A stretch of 64,000 bases of DNA, from the NCBI RefSeq assembly GCF_001905905.1, contig NZ_LIVT01000005.1, positions 62,001 to 126,000 on the forward strand. Reading direction: 5' to 3'. This document shows, one piece after another, positions 33,286-42,133 of this stretch. Position 1 is the first letter of the stretch, and every line of letters starts with the position of its first letter. Below the pieces are notes generated by a model. The model was not told where the DNA came from and ran no database searches. It saw only the letters and a program-made list of their open reading frames with translations. The stretch is from Streptomyces sp. CB02366 (GTDB taxonomy: Bacteria > Actinomycetota > Actinomycetes > Streptomycetales > Streptomycetaceae). Position numbers and translations under genes: made by a program.

Positions 33286-33906
33286 ATGGGGCCCGTGCCC
33301 CACGTCAACCCGAACCTCCGCCGCGCCCCGGTGCAGCAGCGCAGCGCCGACCGGCTGGCCCGGATACTCGACTCCTGCGCCGCGCTGCTCGACGAGACCG
33401 GATACGAGCTGCTCACCACCCGTGCCGTCGCCGAGCGCGCCGAGGTGCCCATCGGCTCCGTCTACCGGTTCTTCTCCAACAAACGCGCGCTCGTCGAGGC
33501 CCTCGCCCTGCGCAATCTGGAGTTCTACGCCGACCGGGTGGCCGCCCGGCTCGCGAAACTCCCCGACGCCGACTGGCGGGCCGCCATCGACGCGGTGCTC
33601 GACGAGTACCTGGCGATGAAGCGCGACGTCCCCGGCTTCGCGCTGGTCGATTTCGGGCCGCCCTCCCCGGCCGAGGGCGCCGCGGACGACGCCAACCGGC
33701 GTCTCGCGGACCGGCTCGCCGTGCTGCTGGCCGCCCACCTCGGCCGCCGGGCCGACGAGCGGCTGTCCCGAGCGGTCCTGGTGAGCGTCGAGGCCGCCGA
33801 CGCGCTGCTCCAACTAGCCTTCCGCGCGGAGCCGTCGGGGGACGCGGCCATCGTCGCCGAGACCCGCACCCTGGTCCGGTCCTACCTCGCCCACACGCTC
33901 GACTGA
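33286..33906 (+). CDS. TetR family transcriptional regulator
   Basis: The 206-residue protein has a TetR helix-turn-helix (RILDSCAALLDETGYELLTTRAVAERAEVPIGSVYRFFSNKRALVEAL, split over residues about 20-67) and a helical ligand domain. Start is ATG 33286; GTG 33295 is an alternative. It is divergent from hmgA (212-base gap) and lies 123 bases upstream of the molybdopterin oxidoreductase gene on its own strand, so either may be a target. Confidence 0.9.
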   Translation: MGPVPHVNPNLRRAPVQQRSADRLARILDSCAALLDETGYELLTTRAVAERAEVPIGSVYRFFSNKRALVEALALRNLEFYADRVAARLAKLPDADWRAAIDAVLDEYLAMKRDVPGFALVDFGPPSPAEGAADDANRRLADRLAVLLAAHLGRRADERLSRAVLVSVEAADALLQLAFRAEPSGDAAIVAETRTLVRSYLAHTLD

Positions 33907-34029
33907 GCGACGGCGGACACCTCCCCACCGTCCGTACCGGTCGGTATGCTCGGCCGGGCCGGGAACGGGCGCCCCCGCCCGCCCGGCCCATGTCCGCGTG
34001 CCGTCGCCGCAGCCGCCCGGGGAGGGCCC

Positions 34030-36234
34030 ATGTCCCACGTCTCCCGTACCGCACCGCGTATCTGCCCCCTCTGCGAGGCCACCTGCGGCCTCACCCTCAC
34101 CATCGAGGGGACCACCGTCACCGGCGCGCGCGGCGACCGCGACGACGTCTTCAGCCGAGGCTTCATCTGCCCCAAGGGGGCTTCCTTCGGAGCGCTCGAC
34201 GCCGACCCCGACCGGCTGCGCGCCCCCCTCGTGCGCGGCGACGACGGGGAGCTGCGCGAGGCGTCCTGGGACGAGGCGTTCGACCTGATCGCCGCCCGGG
34301 TACCGGCCCTGACGAAGGCCCACGGCCCGAACGCGGTCGGCGTGGTCCTCGGCAACCCGAACGTGCACACCATGGCGGGCTCCCTCTACCCTCCCCTGCT
34401 GCTCAAAGCCCTGCGCACCCGCAACCTCTTCACCGCGAGCACCCTGGACCAGATGCCCAAGCACGTCTCCAGCGGGCTGCTCTTCGGCGACGCCCACGCC
34501 ATCCCCGTACCGGATCTCGACCGCACCGACCACCTCCTCCTGATCGGCGCCAACCCGCTGGAGTCCAACGGCAGCCTCTGCACCGCCCCGGACTTCCCCG
34601 GCCGGCTCAAGGCCCTGCGGCGGCGCGGCGGCGCCCTCACCGTGATCGACCCGCGCCGCACCCGCACCGCCCGCCTCGCCGACCGGCACATCGCGATCCG
34701 GCCCGGCGCGGACGCCCTGCTGCTGGCCGCGCTCGCGCACACCCTGCTCGACGAGAAGCTCGCCGACCCGGGACCGCTCGCCGAACACCTGGACGGCATG
34801 GACCGACTCGCCGCCGCGCTGGCCGGCTTCACCCCCGACGCGGTCGCCGCCGCCTGCGACGTGGACGCGGACACCATCACCGCCGTCGCCCGCGAACTCG
34901 CCGCCGCCCCCACCGCCGCCGTCTACGGCCGCATCGGCAGCTGCACCGTCGAGCACGGCACACTCGCCAGCTGGCTGATCGACGTCCTCAACATCCTCAC
35001 CGGCAACCTCGACCGGCCCGGCGGCGCGCTCTTCCCGCTCTCCGCCACCGCCCGCGCCCCCCGCCCCGCCGGTCCCGGACCCCGCGCCGCCGTCCCCGGC
35101 AAGGGCTTCGCGCTCGGCCGCTGGGCCAGCCGGGTCTCCGGACACCCCGAGGCCAAGGGCGAACTGCCCGTCGCCGCCCTCGCGGAGGAGATCGACACCC
35201 CGGGCGACGGCCGCATCCGCGCCCTGCTGGTCCTCGCCGCCAACCCCGTGCTCTCCGCGCCCGACGGCGACCGCCTCGACGCGGCCCTCGCCGGGGGACT
35301 CGACTTCATGGTGAGCGTCGACCCGTACCTCAACGAGACCTCCCGCCACGCCGACGTCGTCCTGCCCCCTCCACCGCCCTCCCAGAGCGCCCACTTCGAC
35401 TTCGCGTTCAACGGCTTCGCCGTCCGCAACCAGGTCCGCTACACCCGTGCCGCCGTGCCCCTGGAGGAGGGGCGGATGGACGAGAGCGAGATCCACGCCC
35501 GGCTGGTCCTCGCGGTGAGCGGTATGCACGGCGCGCCGCCCTCCGCCGTCGACGACCTCGCGATCGACGCCGCCATCGCCGGGGCGGGGGCCCCGAAGGA
35601 GCTGGCCGGCCGGCTCACCGGCGCCGACGGCCCCGAACGGCGACTGGACCTGATGCTGCGCCTCGGCCCCTACGGGCTGACGCTGGAGCGGCTTCTGGCC
35701 CACCCGCACGGCATCGACCTCGGCCCGTTGGAGCCCCGGCTCGCCGACGTCCTGCGCACCCGCTCCGGCCGCGTCGAACTGCTCCCCGAACCGATCGCCG
35801 CCGACCTTCCGCGCCTGCGCCGGGCGCTGGGGGACCGGCCGGCCCCGCTCGTCCTCGTCGGCCGGCGGCACCTGCGCTCCAACAACAGCTGGATGCACAA
35901 CGTCGGCGCGCTCACCGGCGGTTCGAACGTCTGCACCCTCCAGATCCACCCCGACGACGCGGCCCGCCTCGGGATCGAGGACGGGGCCCTCGCCCGGATC
36001 GAATCCTCGGGCGGCGGCGTCGAGGCGCCCGCCGAGATCACCGACGCCGTGCGCCCCGGGGTGGTGAGCCTGCCGCACGGCTGGGGCCACGACCGCCCCG
36101 GCACCCGGATGTCGGTCGCCTCCGCCAGCCCCGGGGTGAATGTGAACCAGCTGCTCGACGGCGCCCTCCTGGACCCGCTGTCCGGCACGGCCGTGCTCAA
36201 CGCCTTCGCGGTCTCCGTCACCCCAGCTCCGTAG
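34030..36234 (+). CDS. molybdopterin-dependent oxidoreductase, CISM family
   Basis: The 734-residue protein has an N-terminal [4Fe-4S] motif C-x2-C-x3-C (CPLCEATCGL) with the fourth Cys in GFICPKG, then molybdopterin-binding domains and a C-terminal dinucleotide-binding domain (NNSWMHN, IHPDDAARLGIEDGALA, GWGHDRPGTRMSVASASPGVN split). Length and layout resemble formate dehydrogenase/assimilatory-type catalytic subunits without electron-transfer subunits nearby. There is no Tat signal, so it is cytoplasmic. ATG 34030 follows GGAGGG. The physiological substrate is unknown. Confidence 0.92.
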   Translation: MSHVSRTAPRICPLCEATCGLTLTIEGTTVTGARGDRDDVFSRGFICPKGASFGALDADPDRLRAPLVRGDDGELREASWDEAFDLIAARVPALTKAHGPNAVGVVLGNPNVHTMAGSLYPPLLLKALRTRNLFTASTLDQMPKHVSSGLLFGDAHAIPVPDLDRTDHLLLIGANPLESNGSLCTAPDFPGRLKALRRRGGALTVIDPRRTRTARLADRHIAIRPGADALLLAALAHTLLDEKLADPGPLAEHLDGMDRLAAALAGFTPDAVAAACDVDADTITAVARELAAAPTAAVYGRIGSCTVEHGTLASWLIDVLNILTGNLDRPGGALFPLSATARAPRPAGPGPRAAVPGKGFALGRWASRVSGHPEAKGELPVAALAEEIDTPGDGRIRALLVLAANPVLSAPDGDRLDAALAGGLDFMVSVDPYLNETSRHADVVLPPPPPSQSAHFDFAFNGFAVRNQVRYTRAAVPLEEGRMDESEIHARLVLAVSGMHGAPPSAVDDLAIDAAIAGAGAPKELAGRLTGADGPERRLDLMLRLGPYGLTLERLLAHPHGIDLGPLEPRLADVLRTRSGRVELLPEPIAADLPRLRRALGDRPAPLVLVGRRHLRSNNSWMHNVGALTGGSNVCTLQIHPDDAARLGIEDGALARIESSGGGVEAPAEITDAVRPGVVSLPHGWGHDRPGTRMSVASASPGVNVNQLLDGALLDPLSGTAVLNAFAVSVTPAP

Positions 36235-36274
36235 CGTCACAGCGTTGACCTGGTGTTTTGCTCGTATTGCTCAC

Positions 36275-36315
36275 GCGTCAACATCTTGTTAACGCCGGGA
36301 GGCGGCCCCTAACGT
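36275..36315 (+). promoter_or_regulatory. candidate promoter and operator of the citrate transporter
   Basis: GCGTCAACA (36275-36283) and TGTTAACGC (36287-36295) form a near-perfect inverted repeat with a 3-base centre. TTGTTA (36286-36291) and TAACGT (36310-36315) are spaced 18 bases, a plausible -35/-10 pair overlapping the repeat. Confidence 0.45.
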
Positions 36316-36353
36316 CGTCCGGACCGACCGCCGAGACCGGTGGGAGTTCAAAG

Positions 36354-36380
36354 ATGAACGTTAGGTATCCCCCATGCTGA
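36354..36380 (+). CDS. leader ORF (8 codons, MNVRYPPC) overlapping the CitMHS start
   Basis: ATG 36354 is preceded by GGGAG (36342-36346) at 7 bases, the best ribosome binding site in the region. The 8-codon frame ends at TGA 36378-36380, just past the CitMHS ATG (36374), which has no good site of its own. This suggests the transporter is translated by coupling to the leader. Expression is not proven. Confidence 0.4.
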   Translation: MNVRYPPC

Positions 36381-37816
36381 CCATCCTCGGCTTCGCCATG
36401 ATCGCGACCTTCCTGGTCCTGATCATGACGAAGAAGATGTCGCCGATCGCGGCGCTGGTACTGATCCCCGCACTGTTCTGCGTCGCCGTCGGGCAGGGCG
36501 CGCACCTCGGTGACTACGTCATCGAGGGCGTCGGCAACCTCGCCCCCACCGCCGCCATGCTGATGTTCGCCATCGTCTACTTCGGCGTGATGATCGACGT
36601 CGGCCTGTTCGACCCGGTCGTCCGGGGCATCCTGCGGTTCTGCAAGGCCGACCCGATGCGGATCGTCGTCGGTACCGCGGTCCTCGCCGCGATCGTCTCG
36701 CTGGACGGTGACGGCTCCACCACCTTCATGATCACCGTTTCGGCGATGTACCCGCTCTACAAGCGGCTGAAGATGAGCCTGGTCGTGCTGACCGGGGTGG
36801 CGGCCACCGCCAACGGCGTCATGAACACCCTCCCCTGGGGCGGCCCCACCGCCCGTGCCGCCACCGCCCTCAAGCTGGACGCCTCCGAGATCTTCGTGCC
36901 GATGATCCCGGCGCTGGCCATGGGACTGCTCGCCGTGTTCGCGCTGGCGTACGTGCTGGGCCGCCGGGAGCGCAAGCGGCTGGGGGTGCTCACCCTCGAC
37001 GAGGCGCTGGCGCGGGACGCCGAGCCGGACACCGTGACGGTCGGGGCCGGGGGAGCGGGCGGCGGCACGGACCGCCTCCGCAAGGGCGCCGGGTCCGGCG
37101 CCGCTTCCGCCCCCGCGGGCGGCGCGGCGGGAGCGGGCGCGGCGGAGGCCGGGGACGGGGAGGAGGACGAGGAGTTCCAGGGCCTCGACCCCAACCGCTC
37201 CACCCTCCGCCCGAAGCTCTACTGGTTCAACGCCGGGCTCACCGCCGCCCTCCTGACGGCGATGATCATGGAACTGATGCCGATCCCGGTGCTCTTCCTC
37301 CTCGGCGCGGCCCTCGCGCTCACCGTGAACTTCCCCCACATGCCCGACCAGCGCGCCCGGATCGCCGCCCATGCCGACAACGTCCTCAACGTCTCCGGGA
37401 TGGTCTTCGCCGCCGCCGTCTTCACCGGCGTCCTCACCGGCACGGGCATGGTCGAGCACATGGCCGACTGGGTCGTCGGCACGGTCCCCGACGCCATGGG
37501 CCCGCACATGGCCCTCGTCACCGGCCTGCTGAGCCTGCCGCTCACCTACTTCATGTCCAACGACGGCTTCTACTTCGGCGTCCTGCCGGTCCTCGCCGAG
37601 GCGGGCGCGGCCCACGGGGTGTCGCCGCTGGAGATCGCCCGCGCCTCCCTGGCCGGGCAGGCGCTGCACATGTCCTCGCCGCTCGTGCCCGCCGTGTACG
37701 TCCTCGTGGGCATGGCCAGGGTCGAGTTCGGCGACCACACCCGCTTCACCGTCAAATGGGCCGTGCTCACCTCGCTGGTGGTGCTCGCCGCGGGCATCCT
37801 GTTCGGCATCATGTGA
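36374..37816 (+). CDS. CitMHS family citrate/proton (metal-citrate) symporter
   Basis: The 480-residue protein has about eleven to twelve membrane helices with CitMHS features: an MSPIAALVLIPALF helix, SLDGDGSTTFMIT and NTLPWGGPTARA in the N-terminal half, and YFMSNDGFYFGVLPVL and HMSSPLVPAVYVL in the C-terminal half. The family imports citrate complexed with metal ions. A central cytoplasmic loop (about residues 220-275) is unusually long, Gly/Ala-rich and then acidic (EDGEEDEE-like). ATG 36374 overlaps a leader ORF. The MFS gene after it overlaps its stop. Confidence 0.92.
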   Translation: MLTILGFAMIATFLVLIMTKKMSPIAALVLIPALFCVAVGQGAHLGDYVIEGVGNLAPTAAMLMFAIVYFGVMIDVGLFDPVVRGILRFCKADPMRIVVGTAVLAAIVSLDGDGSTTFMITVSAMYPLYKRLKMSLVVLTGVAATANGVMNTLPWGGPTARAATALKLDASEIFVPMIPALAMGLLAVFALAYVLGRRERKRLGVLTLDEALARDAEPDTVTVGAGGAGGGTDRLRKGAGSGAASAPAGGAAGAGAAEAGDGEEDEEFQGLDPNRSTLRPKLYWFNAGLTAALLTAMIMELMPIPVLFLLGAALALTVNFPHMPDQRARIAAHADNVLNVSGMVFAAAVFTGVLTGTGMVEHMADWVVGTVPDAMGPHMALVTGLLSLPLTYFMSNDGFYFGVLPVLAEAGAAHGVSPLEIARASLAGQALHMSSPLVPAVYVLVGMARVEFGDHTRFTVKWAVLTSLVVLAAGILFGIM

Positions 37817-39117
37817 TGGTGCCCGCACCGCGAACCGGGCCCGGCAGGGGCTGGCTGCTGCGCCTCGTCATCGCCTTCGCCTTCGCGCAAGGAGCGGTGT
37901 CGATGGCGCGGCCCGCCGTCTCCTACCGGGCCCTCGCGCTCGGTGCGGACGAGACGGCGGTCGGCGTCATCGCCGGGGTCTACGCCCTGCTCCCGCTGTT
38001 CGCCGCGGTGCCGCTCGGCCGCCGTACCGACCACGGCCGCTGCGCCCCCCTGCTGCCGCTCGGCGTCCTTCTGATCTCCGGCGGCTGCGCGCTCGGCGGC
38101 CTCGTCTCCTCCCTGCCCGCGATGGCCGCCTGGAGCGGGGTGACGGGCCTCGGCCACCTGTGCTTCGTGATCGGCGCCCAGTCGATCGTGGCCCGGCAGT
38201 CCGCACCCGACGAACAGGATCGCAACTTCGGGCACTTCACCATCGGAGCCTCGCTCGGCCAGCTCATCGGCCCGGTCGCGGCGGGCGCGCTGATCTCGGG
38301 GCAGGGCGGCGCCCTGGGCCGTACGAGCGCGCTGGCGCTCCTCGTCTCGGCGGGGGTCTGCGCGGCCGCCCTCACCTCGCTCTGGCGCATCGAGCACCGC
38401 CGGGAGGGCGGCGCCCGGCCGCGGGCCGGTGAAAAGGTCCCGGTCCGGGCCATCCTGGGCGCACGCGGCGTCCCCGCCGGCATCCTCATCAGCATGGCGG
38501 TGCTCTCCGCCACCGACATCCTCACCGCCTACCTGCCGGTCGTCGGCGAGCACCGCTCCATCGCGCCCGCCACCGTCGGGCTGCTGCTGAGCCTGCGGGC
38601 CGCCGCCACGATCGCCTGCCGGCTGGTGATGACGCCGCTGCTGCGGCTGCTGGGCCGCCGGGCGCTGCTGACCACCAGCTGCCTGCTCGCCGGGCTGCTG
38701 TGCGCGGGCGTGGCGCTGCCCGTCTCCGTACCGGTCCTCGCCGTCATGCTGGCGGTACTCGGCTTCTGCCTCGGCGTCGGCCAGCCGCTGTCCATGACCA
38801 CGGTCGTCCGGGCCGCCCCCGAGGGGGCGCGCTCCACCGCGCTGGCCCTCCGGCTGACCGGCAACCGGCTCGGCCAGGTCGCCGCTCCCGCCGCGGCGGG
38901 GCTGATCGCGGGGGCGGTGGGGGTGGCGGCCCCGTTCACGCTGCTCGGCGTGGGGCTGCTCGGCGCGGCGGGACTCGGCCTGCGCGGCGAGGGGCGTACG
39001 GAGCCGGTCCCCACGCCGCCGAAGGGCGCCCCCGTGCCGCCGGAAGCCGGGGCCGTACCGGCGGAGTCGCGGGGCCGGGCGGCCGACGGCCGGTCCCGTC
39101 CTCCCGCCGCCCCCTGA
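37816..39117 (+). CDS. major facilitator superfamily transporter
   Basis: The 433-residue protein has twelve predicted helices; between helices 2 and 3 it carries the MFS loop motif PLGRRTDHGRCAP. The C-terminal 45 residues are a Pro/Ala-rich cytoplasmic tail. ATG 37816 overlaps the CitMHS stop (TGATG), so it is likely coupled. The neighbour suggests a carboxylate, but drug or sugar export cannot be excluded. Confidence 0.88.
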   Translation: MVPAPRTGPGRGWLLRLVIAFAFAQGAVSMARPAVSYRALALGADETAVGVIAGVYALLPLFAAVPLGRRTDHGRCAPLLPLGVLLISGGCALGGLVSSLPAMAAWSGVTGLGHLCFVIGAQSIVARQSAPDEQDRNFGHFTIGASLGQLIGPVAAGALISGQGGALGRTSALALLVSAGVCAAALTSLWRIEHRREGGARPRAGEKVPVRAILGARGVPAGILISMAVLSATDILTAYLPVVGEHRSIAPATVGLLLSLRAAATIACRLVMTPLLRLLGRRALLTTSCLLAGLLCAGVALPVSVPVLAVMLAVLGFCLGVGQPLSMTTVVRAAPEGARSTALALRLTGNRLGQVAAPAAAGLIAGAVGVAAPFTLLGVGLLGAAGLGLRGEGRTEPVPTPPKGAPVPPEAGAVPAESRGRAADGRSRPPAAP

Positions 39118-39448
39118 GGGGCCGAAGGGGGCGGGGCCGGCGTGCCGGTCCGGCCCTCCCGGCCGGGGGCGTGAGGACCAGGGGCGCTCGGGGAGGGCGC
39201 GGGGCGCGCCTCCCGGGGATCGCCGAACACGCCCCGTGTCGCCTTTGCCCCGCTGCCGCCGGTCCCGGGCACGGATGGCCGCGCCGGGAAGCGGGTAAGG
39301 GCCCGGAGGCGTGCGCGCCCGGCGTGACCGGCGTCTCGGAAGGCTCCCTGGCGCCGGAAAACTAACGGCGCTAGTTTGGGCGGGTGCGACGTGCGCCCGC
39401 GCCGCACGGCTTCGGCGCTCCGCACAGCACGTCCGGGAGGAAACAGCC
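39118..39448. other. intergenic region with TetR-type operator
   Basis: This 331-base region contains GC-rich inverted segments just after the MFS stop (about 39117-39180), probably its terminator, and the palindrome at 39359-39377 listed separately. GGGAGGAAA just before 39449 is the ribosome binding site of the aldehyde dehydrogenase. Confidence 0.5.
39359..39377. promoter_or_regulatory. TetR-type operator upstream of aldehyde dehydrogenase
   Basis: AAACTA (39359-39364), 7 bases, then TAGTTT (39372-39377) is a perfect inverted repeat. It matches 14 of 19 positions of the site at 43916-43934 in front of a TetR/acyl-CoA dehydrogenase pair, so the same TetR may bind both. Confidence 0.6.
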
Positions 39449-40843
39449 ATGAAGGCCCATGACCAGATGTACATCGACGGCGCGTGGCGGCCCCCCGCCG
39501 GCCAGGACACGATCGCGGTCGTGAACCCGGCCGACGAGCGGGTCGTCGCGCATGTGCCGGCGGGCACGGCCGAGGACGTGGACGCGGCGGTACGGGCCGC
39601 GCGCGCCGCCTTCCCCGCGTGGGCCTCGACCCCGCCCGCCGAGCGCGCCGCCCGGCTCGCCGCGCTGGCCGACGCGCTGGCCGCCCGCAAGGACACGCTG
39701 GCCGAGACGATCACGGCCGAACTGGGCTCCCCGCTGCCGCTGTCGCAGGCGGTCCACGCCGGCGTACCCGTGCTGGTCGCCGCCTCGTACGCCGAACTTG
39801 CCGCCTCCTACGCCTTCGAGGAGCGGATCGGCAACTCCACCGTCCTTCTGGAGCCGGTCGGCGTGGTCGGCGCGATCACCCCCTGGAACTACCCGCTCCA
39901 CCAGATCGTCGCCAAAGTCGCCCCCGCGCTCGCCGCCGGCTGCACCGTCGTCCTCAAGCCCGCCGAGGACACCCCGCTCACGGCCCAGCTCTTCGCCGAG
40001 GCCACCGAGGCCGCCGGTCTGCCGCCCGGCGTCTTCAACCTGGTCACCGGCCTCGGGCCGGTCGCCGGACAGGCGCTCGCCGAGCACGAGGACGTCGACC
40101 TGGTGTCGTTCACCGGCTCCACCGCGGTCGGCAAGCGGATCGGCGCCGCCGCCGGGGCCGCCGTCAAGCGCGTCGCCCTCGAACTGGGCGGGAAGTCCGC
40201 CAACGTGATCCTGCCCGGCGCGGACCTCGCCAGGGCGGTCAACGTCGGCATCGCCAACGTCATGGCCAACTCCGGCCAGACGTGCAGCGCCTGGACCCGG
40301 ATGCTGGTGCACACCGAGCGGTACGACGAGGCCGTGGAGCTGGCGGCGAACGCCGTCACCAAGTACGTGGCCGGGGAGCGGGTCGGCCCGCTCGTCAACG
40401 CCCAGCAGCAGGCCCGGGTGCGCGGTTACATCGCCCGGGGCGTCGAGGAGGGCGCCCGGCTGATCGCGGGCGGCCCCGACGCGCCCCTGGAGACCGGCTT
40501 CTACGTCAGCCCGACCGTCTTCGCCGACGTCACCCCGGACATGACGATCGCCCAGGAGGAGATCTTCGGCCCGGTGGTCTCGATCCTGCGGTACGAGGAC
40601 GTGGACGACGCCCTGCGGATCGCCAACGGCACCGTGTACGGGCTCGCCGGGGCGGTGTGGGCCGCGACCGACGAGGAGGCGGTGGCCTTCGCCCGCCGGA
40701 TGGACACCGGACAGGTCGACATCAACGGCGGACGGTTCAACCCGCTGGCCCCGTTCGGCGGTTACAAGCAGTCGGGGGTCGGCCGCGAGCTGGGGCCGCA
40801 CGGCCTGGCGGAGTACCTCCAGACCAAGTCGCTCCAGTTCTGA
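39449..40843 (+). CDS. aldehyde dehydrogenase (NAD(P)+)
   Basis: The 464-residue protein has the complete ALDH catalytic set: Asn147 in TPWNYPLHQ, Glu245 in LELGGKSANV and the nucleophile Cys279 in NSGQTCSAWTR; the coenzyme loop FTGSTAVGKRIG precedes it. It oxidises an aldehyde to the acid. ATG 39449 follows GGGAGG. A TetR-type palindrome lies 72-90 bases upstream. The Zn alcohol dehydrogenase downstream on the same strand would supply the aldehyde, so the pair may oxidise an alcohol to an acid. Confidence 0.95.
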   Translation: MKAHDQMYIDGAWRPPAGQDTIAVVNPADERVVAHVPAGTAEDVDAAVRAARAAFPAWASTPPAERAARLAALADALAARKDTLAETITAELGSPLPLSQAVHAGVPVLVAASYAELAASYAFEERIGNSTVLLEPVGVVGAITPWNYPLHQIVAKVAPALAAGCTVVLKPAEDTPLTAQLFAEATEAAGLPPGVFNLVTGLGPVAGQALAEHEDVDLVSFTGSTAVGKRIGAAAGAAVKRVALELGGKSANVILPGADLARAVNVGIANVMANSGQTCSAWTRMLVHTERYDEAVELAANAVTKYVAGERVGPLVNAQQQARVRGYIARGVEEGARLIAGGPDAPLETGFYVSPTVFADVTPDMTIAQEEIFGPVVSILRYEDVDDALRIANGTVYGLAGAVWAATDEEAVAFARRMDTGQVDINGGRFNPLAPFGGYKQSGVGRELGPHGLAEYLQTKSLQF

Positions 40844-40989
40844 CCCCGTTCGCACCGTGCGGGTGAGCCCGCCGGGACGCACGCGTACCGAGGCGGTGAC
40901 GCGCCGAGGCGCCGACGTGCCGGGGAACCCGACCGAGATACCGACGTACCGTCCGATCCAGCCGTTCGAAGAGTCCTGGGAGTCTGTTC

Positions 40990-42069
40990 GTGGTCCGCGC
41001 CGCCGTACTGCCCGCCGTCGGAGCTCCGCTGGAGATCACCGACATCGTCCTGCCGGAGCCCGGCCCCGGCCAGGTGCGCGTCGCGCTCGCCGCCGCCGGT
41101 GTCTGCCACTCCGACCTGTCCCTGTCCAACGGCACCATGCGCGTCCCGGTGCCCGCCGTCCTCGGCCACGAGGGCGCCGGTACGGTCCTGGCGGTCGGCG
41201 AGGGCGTCGCCCATGTCGCGCCCGGCGACGGCGTGGTCCTGAACTGGGCGCCCTCGTGCGGGGCGTGCTTCCACTGCGGGATCGGCGAGGTGTGGCTCTG
41301 CGCCGACGCCCTCAAGGGCACCGCCGGCCTCCACGCCCGTACGGCGGACGGCGCCGGCCTCCACCCCGGGCTGAACGTCGCGGCGTTCGCGGAGGAGACC
41401 GTCGTCGCCGCGAACTGCGTCCTCCCCGCCCCCGACGGCATCCCGCTCACCGACGCCGCCCTCCTCGGCTGCGCGGTCCTCACCGGTTACGGGGCCGTCC
41501 ACCACAGCGCCCGGCTCCGCGAGGGCGAGAGCGTCGTCGTGTTCGGGATCGGCGGCGTCGGCCTGGCCGTGCTCCAGGCCGCCCGGATCGCCGGCGCGTC
41601 CCGGATCATCGCGGTCGACGTCTCGCCGGCCAAGGAGGACCTGGCCCGGCGGGCCGGGGCGACCGACTACCTGATCGCCTCCGCCACCACCCCGCGCGAG
41701 ATCCGGAAGCTCACCGGGGGCCAGGGCGCGGACGTGGCGGTCGAGTGCGTCGGCCGGCCCGCGACCATCCGGGCCGCCTGGGAGTCCACCCGGCGCGGCG
41801 GGCGCGCGACCGTCGTCGGGATCGGCGGCAAGGACCAGGTGGTCGGTTTCAACGCCCTGGAGATCTTCCACTGGGGCCGGTCCCTCACGGGCTGCGTCTA
41901 CGGCAACAGCGATCCGGTGCGCGATCTGCCCGTCCTCGCCGACCACATCCGCGCCGGCCGCTTCGACCTGTCGATGATGGTCACCGAGCGCATCGCGCTG
42001 GACGGCATCCCCGCCGCGTTCGCCAACATGATCGCGGGCAAGGGGGGCCGGGCCCTGGTCGTCTTCTGA
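40990..42069 (+). CDS. zinc-dependent alcohol dehydrogenase
   Basis: The 359-residue MDR enzyme has catalytic zinc ligands in GVCHSD and GHEGAGTV, a structural-zinc lobe with Cys in SCGACFHCGIGEVWLC, and an NAD-binding loop VFGIGGVGLAVLQAA followed by VDVS. Length and motifs fit the formaldehyde-dehydrogenase-like class III branch. Start is GTG 40990. It is 146 bases downstream of the aldehyde dehydrogenase; I see no hairpin between them, so co-transcription is plausible. Confidence 0.93.
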   Translation: MVRAAVLPAVGAPLEITDIVLPEPGPGQVRVALAAAGVCHSDLSLSNGTMRVPVPAVLGHEGAGTVLAVGEGVAHVAPGDGVVLNWAPSCGACFHCGIGEVWLCADALKGTAGLHARTADGAGLHPGLNVAAFAEETVVAANCVLPAPDGIPLTDAALLGCAVLTGYGAVHHSARLREGESVVVFGIGGVGLAVLQAARIAGASRIIAVDVSPAKEDLARRAGATDYLIASATTPREIRKLTGGQGADVAVECVGRPATIRAAWESTRRGGRATVVGIGGKDQVVGFNALEIFHWGRSLTGCVYGNSDPVRDLPVLADHIRAGRFDLSMMVTERIALDGIPAAFANMIAGKGGRALVVF

Positions 42070-42133
42070 GAGGTGTTCCGAAGGCAGCGCCGTCCGGGGG
42101 CGCCCCCGGACGGCGACGGCGGGGCGGCAGGCC

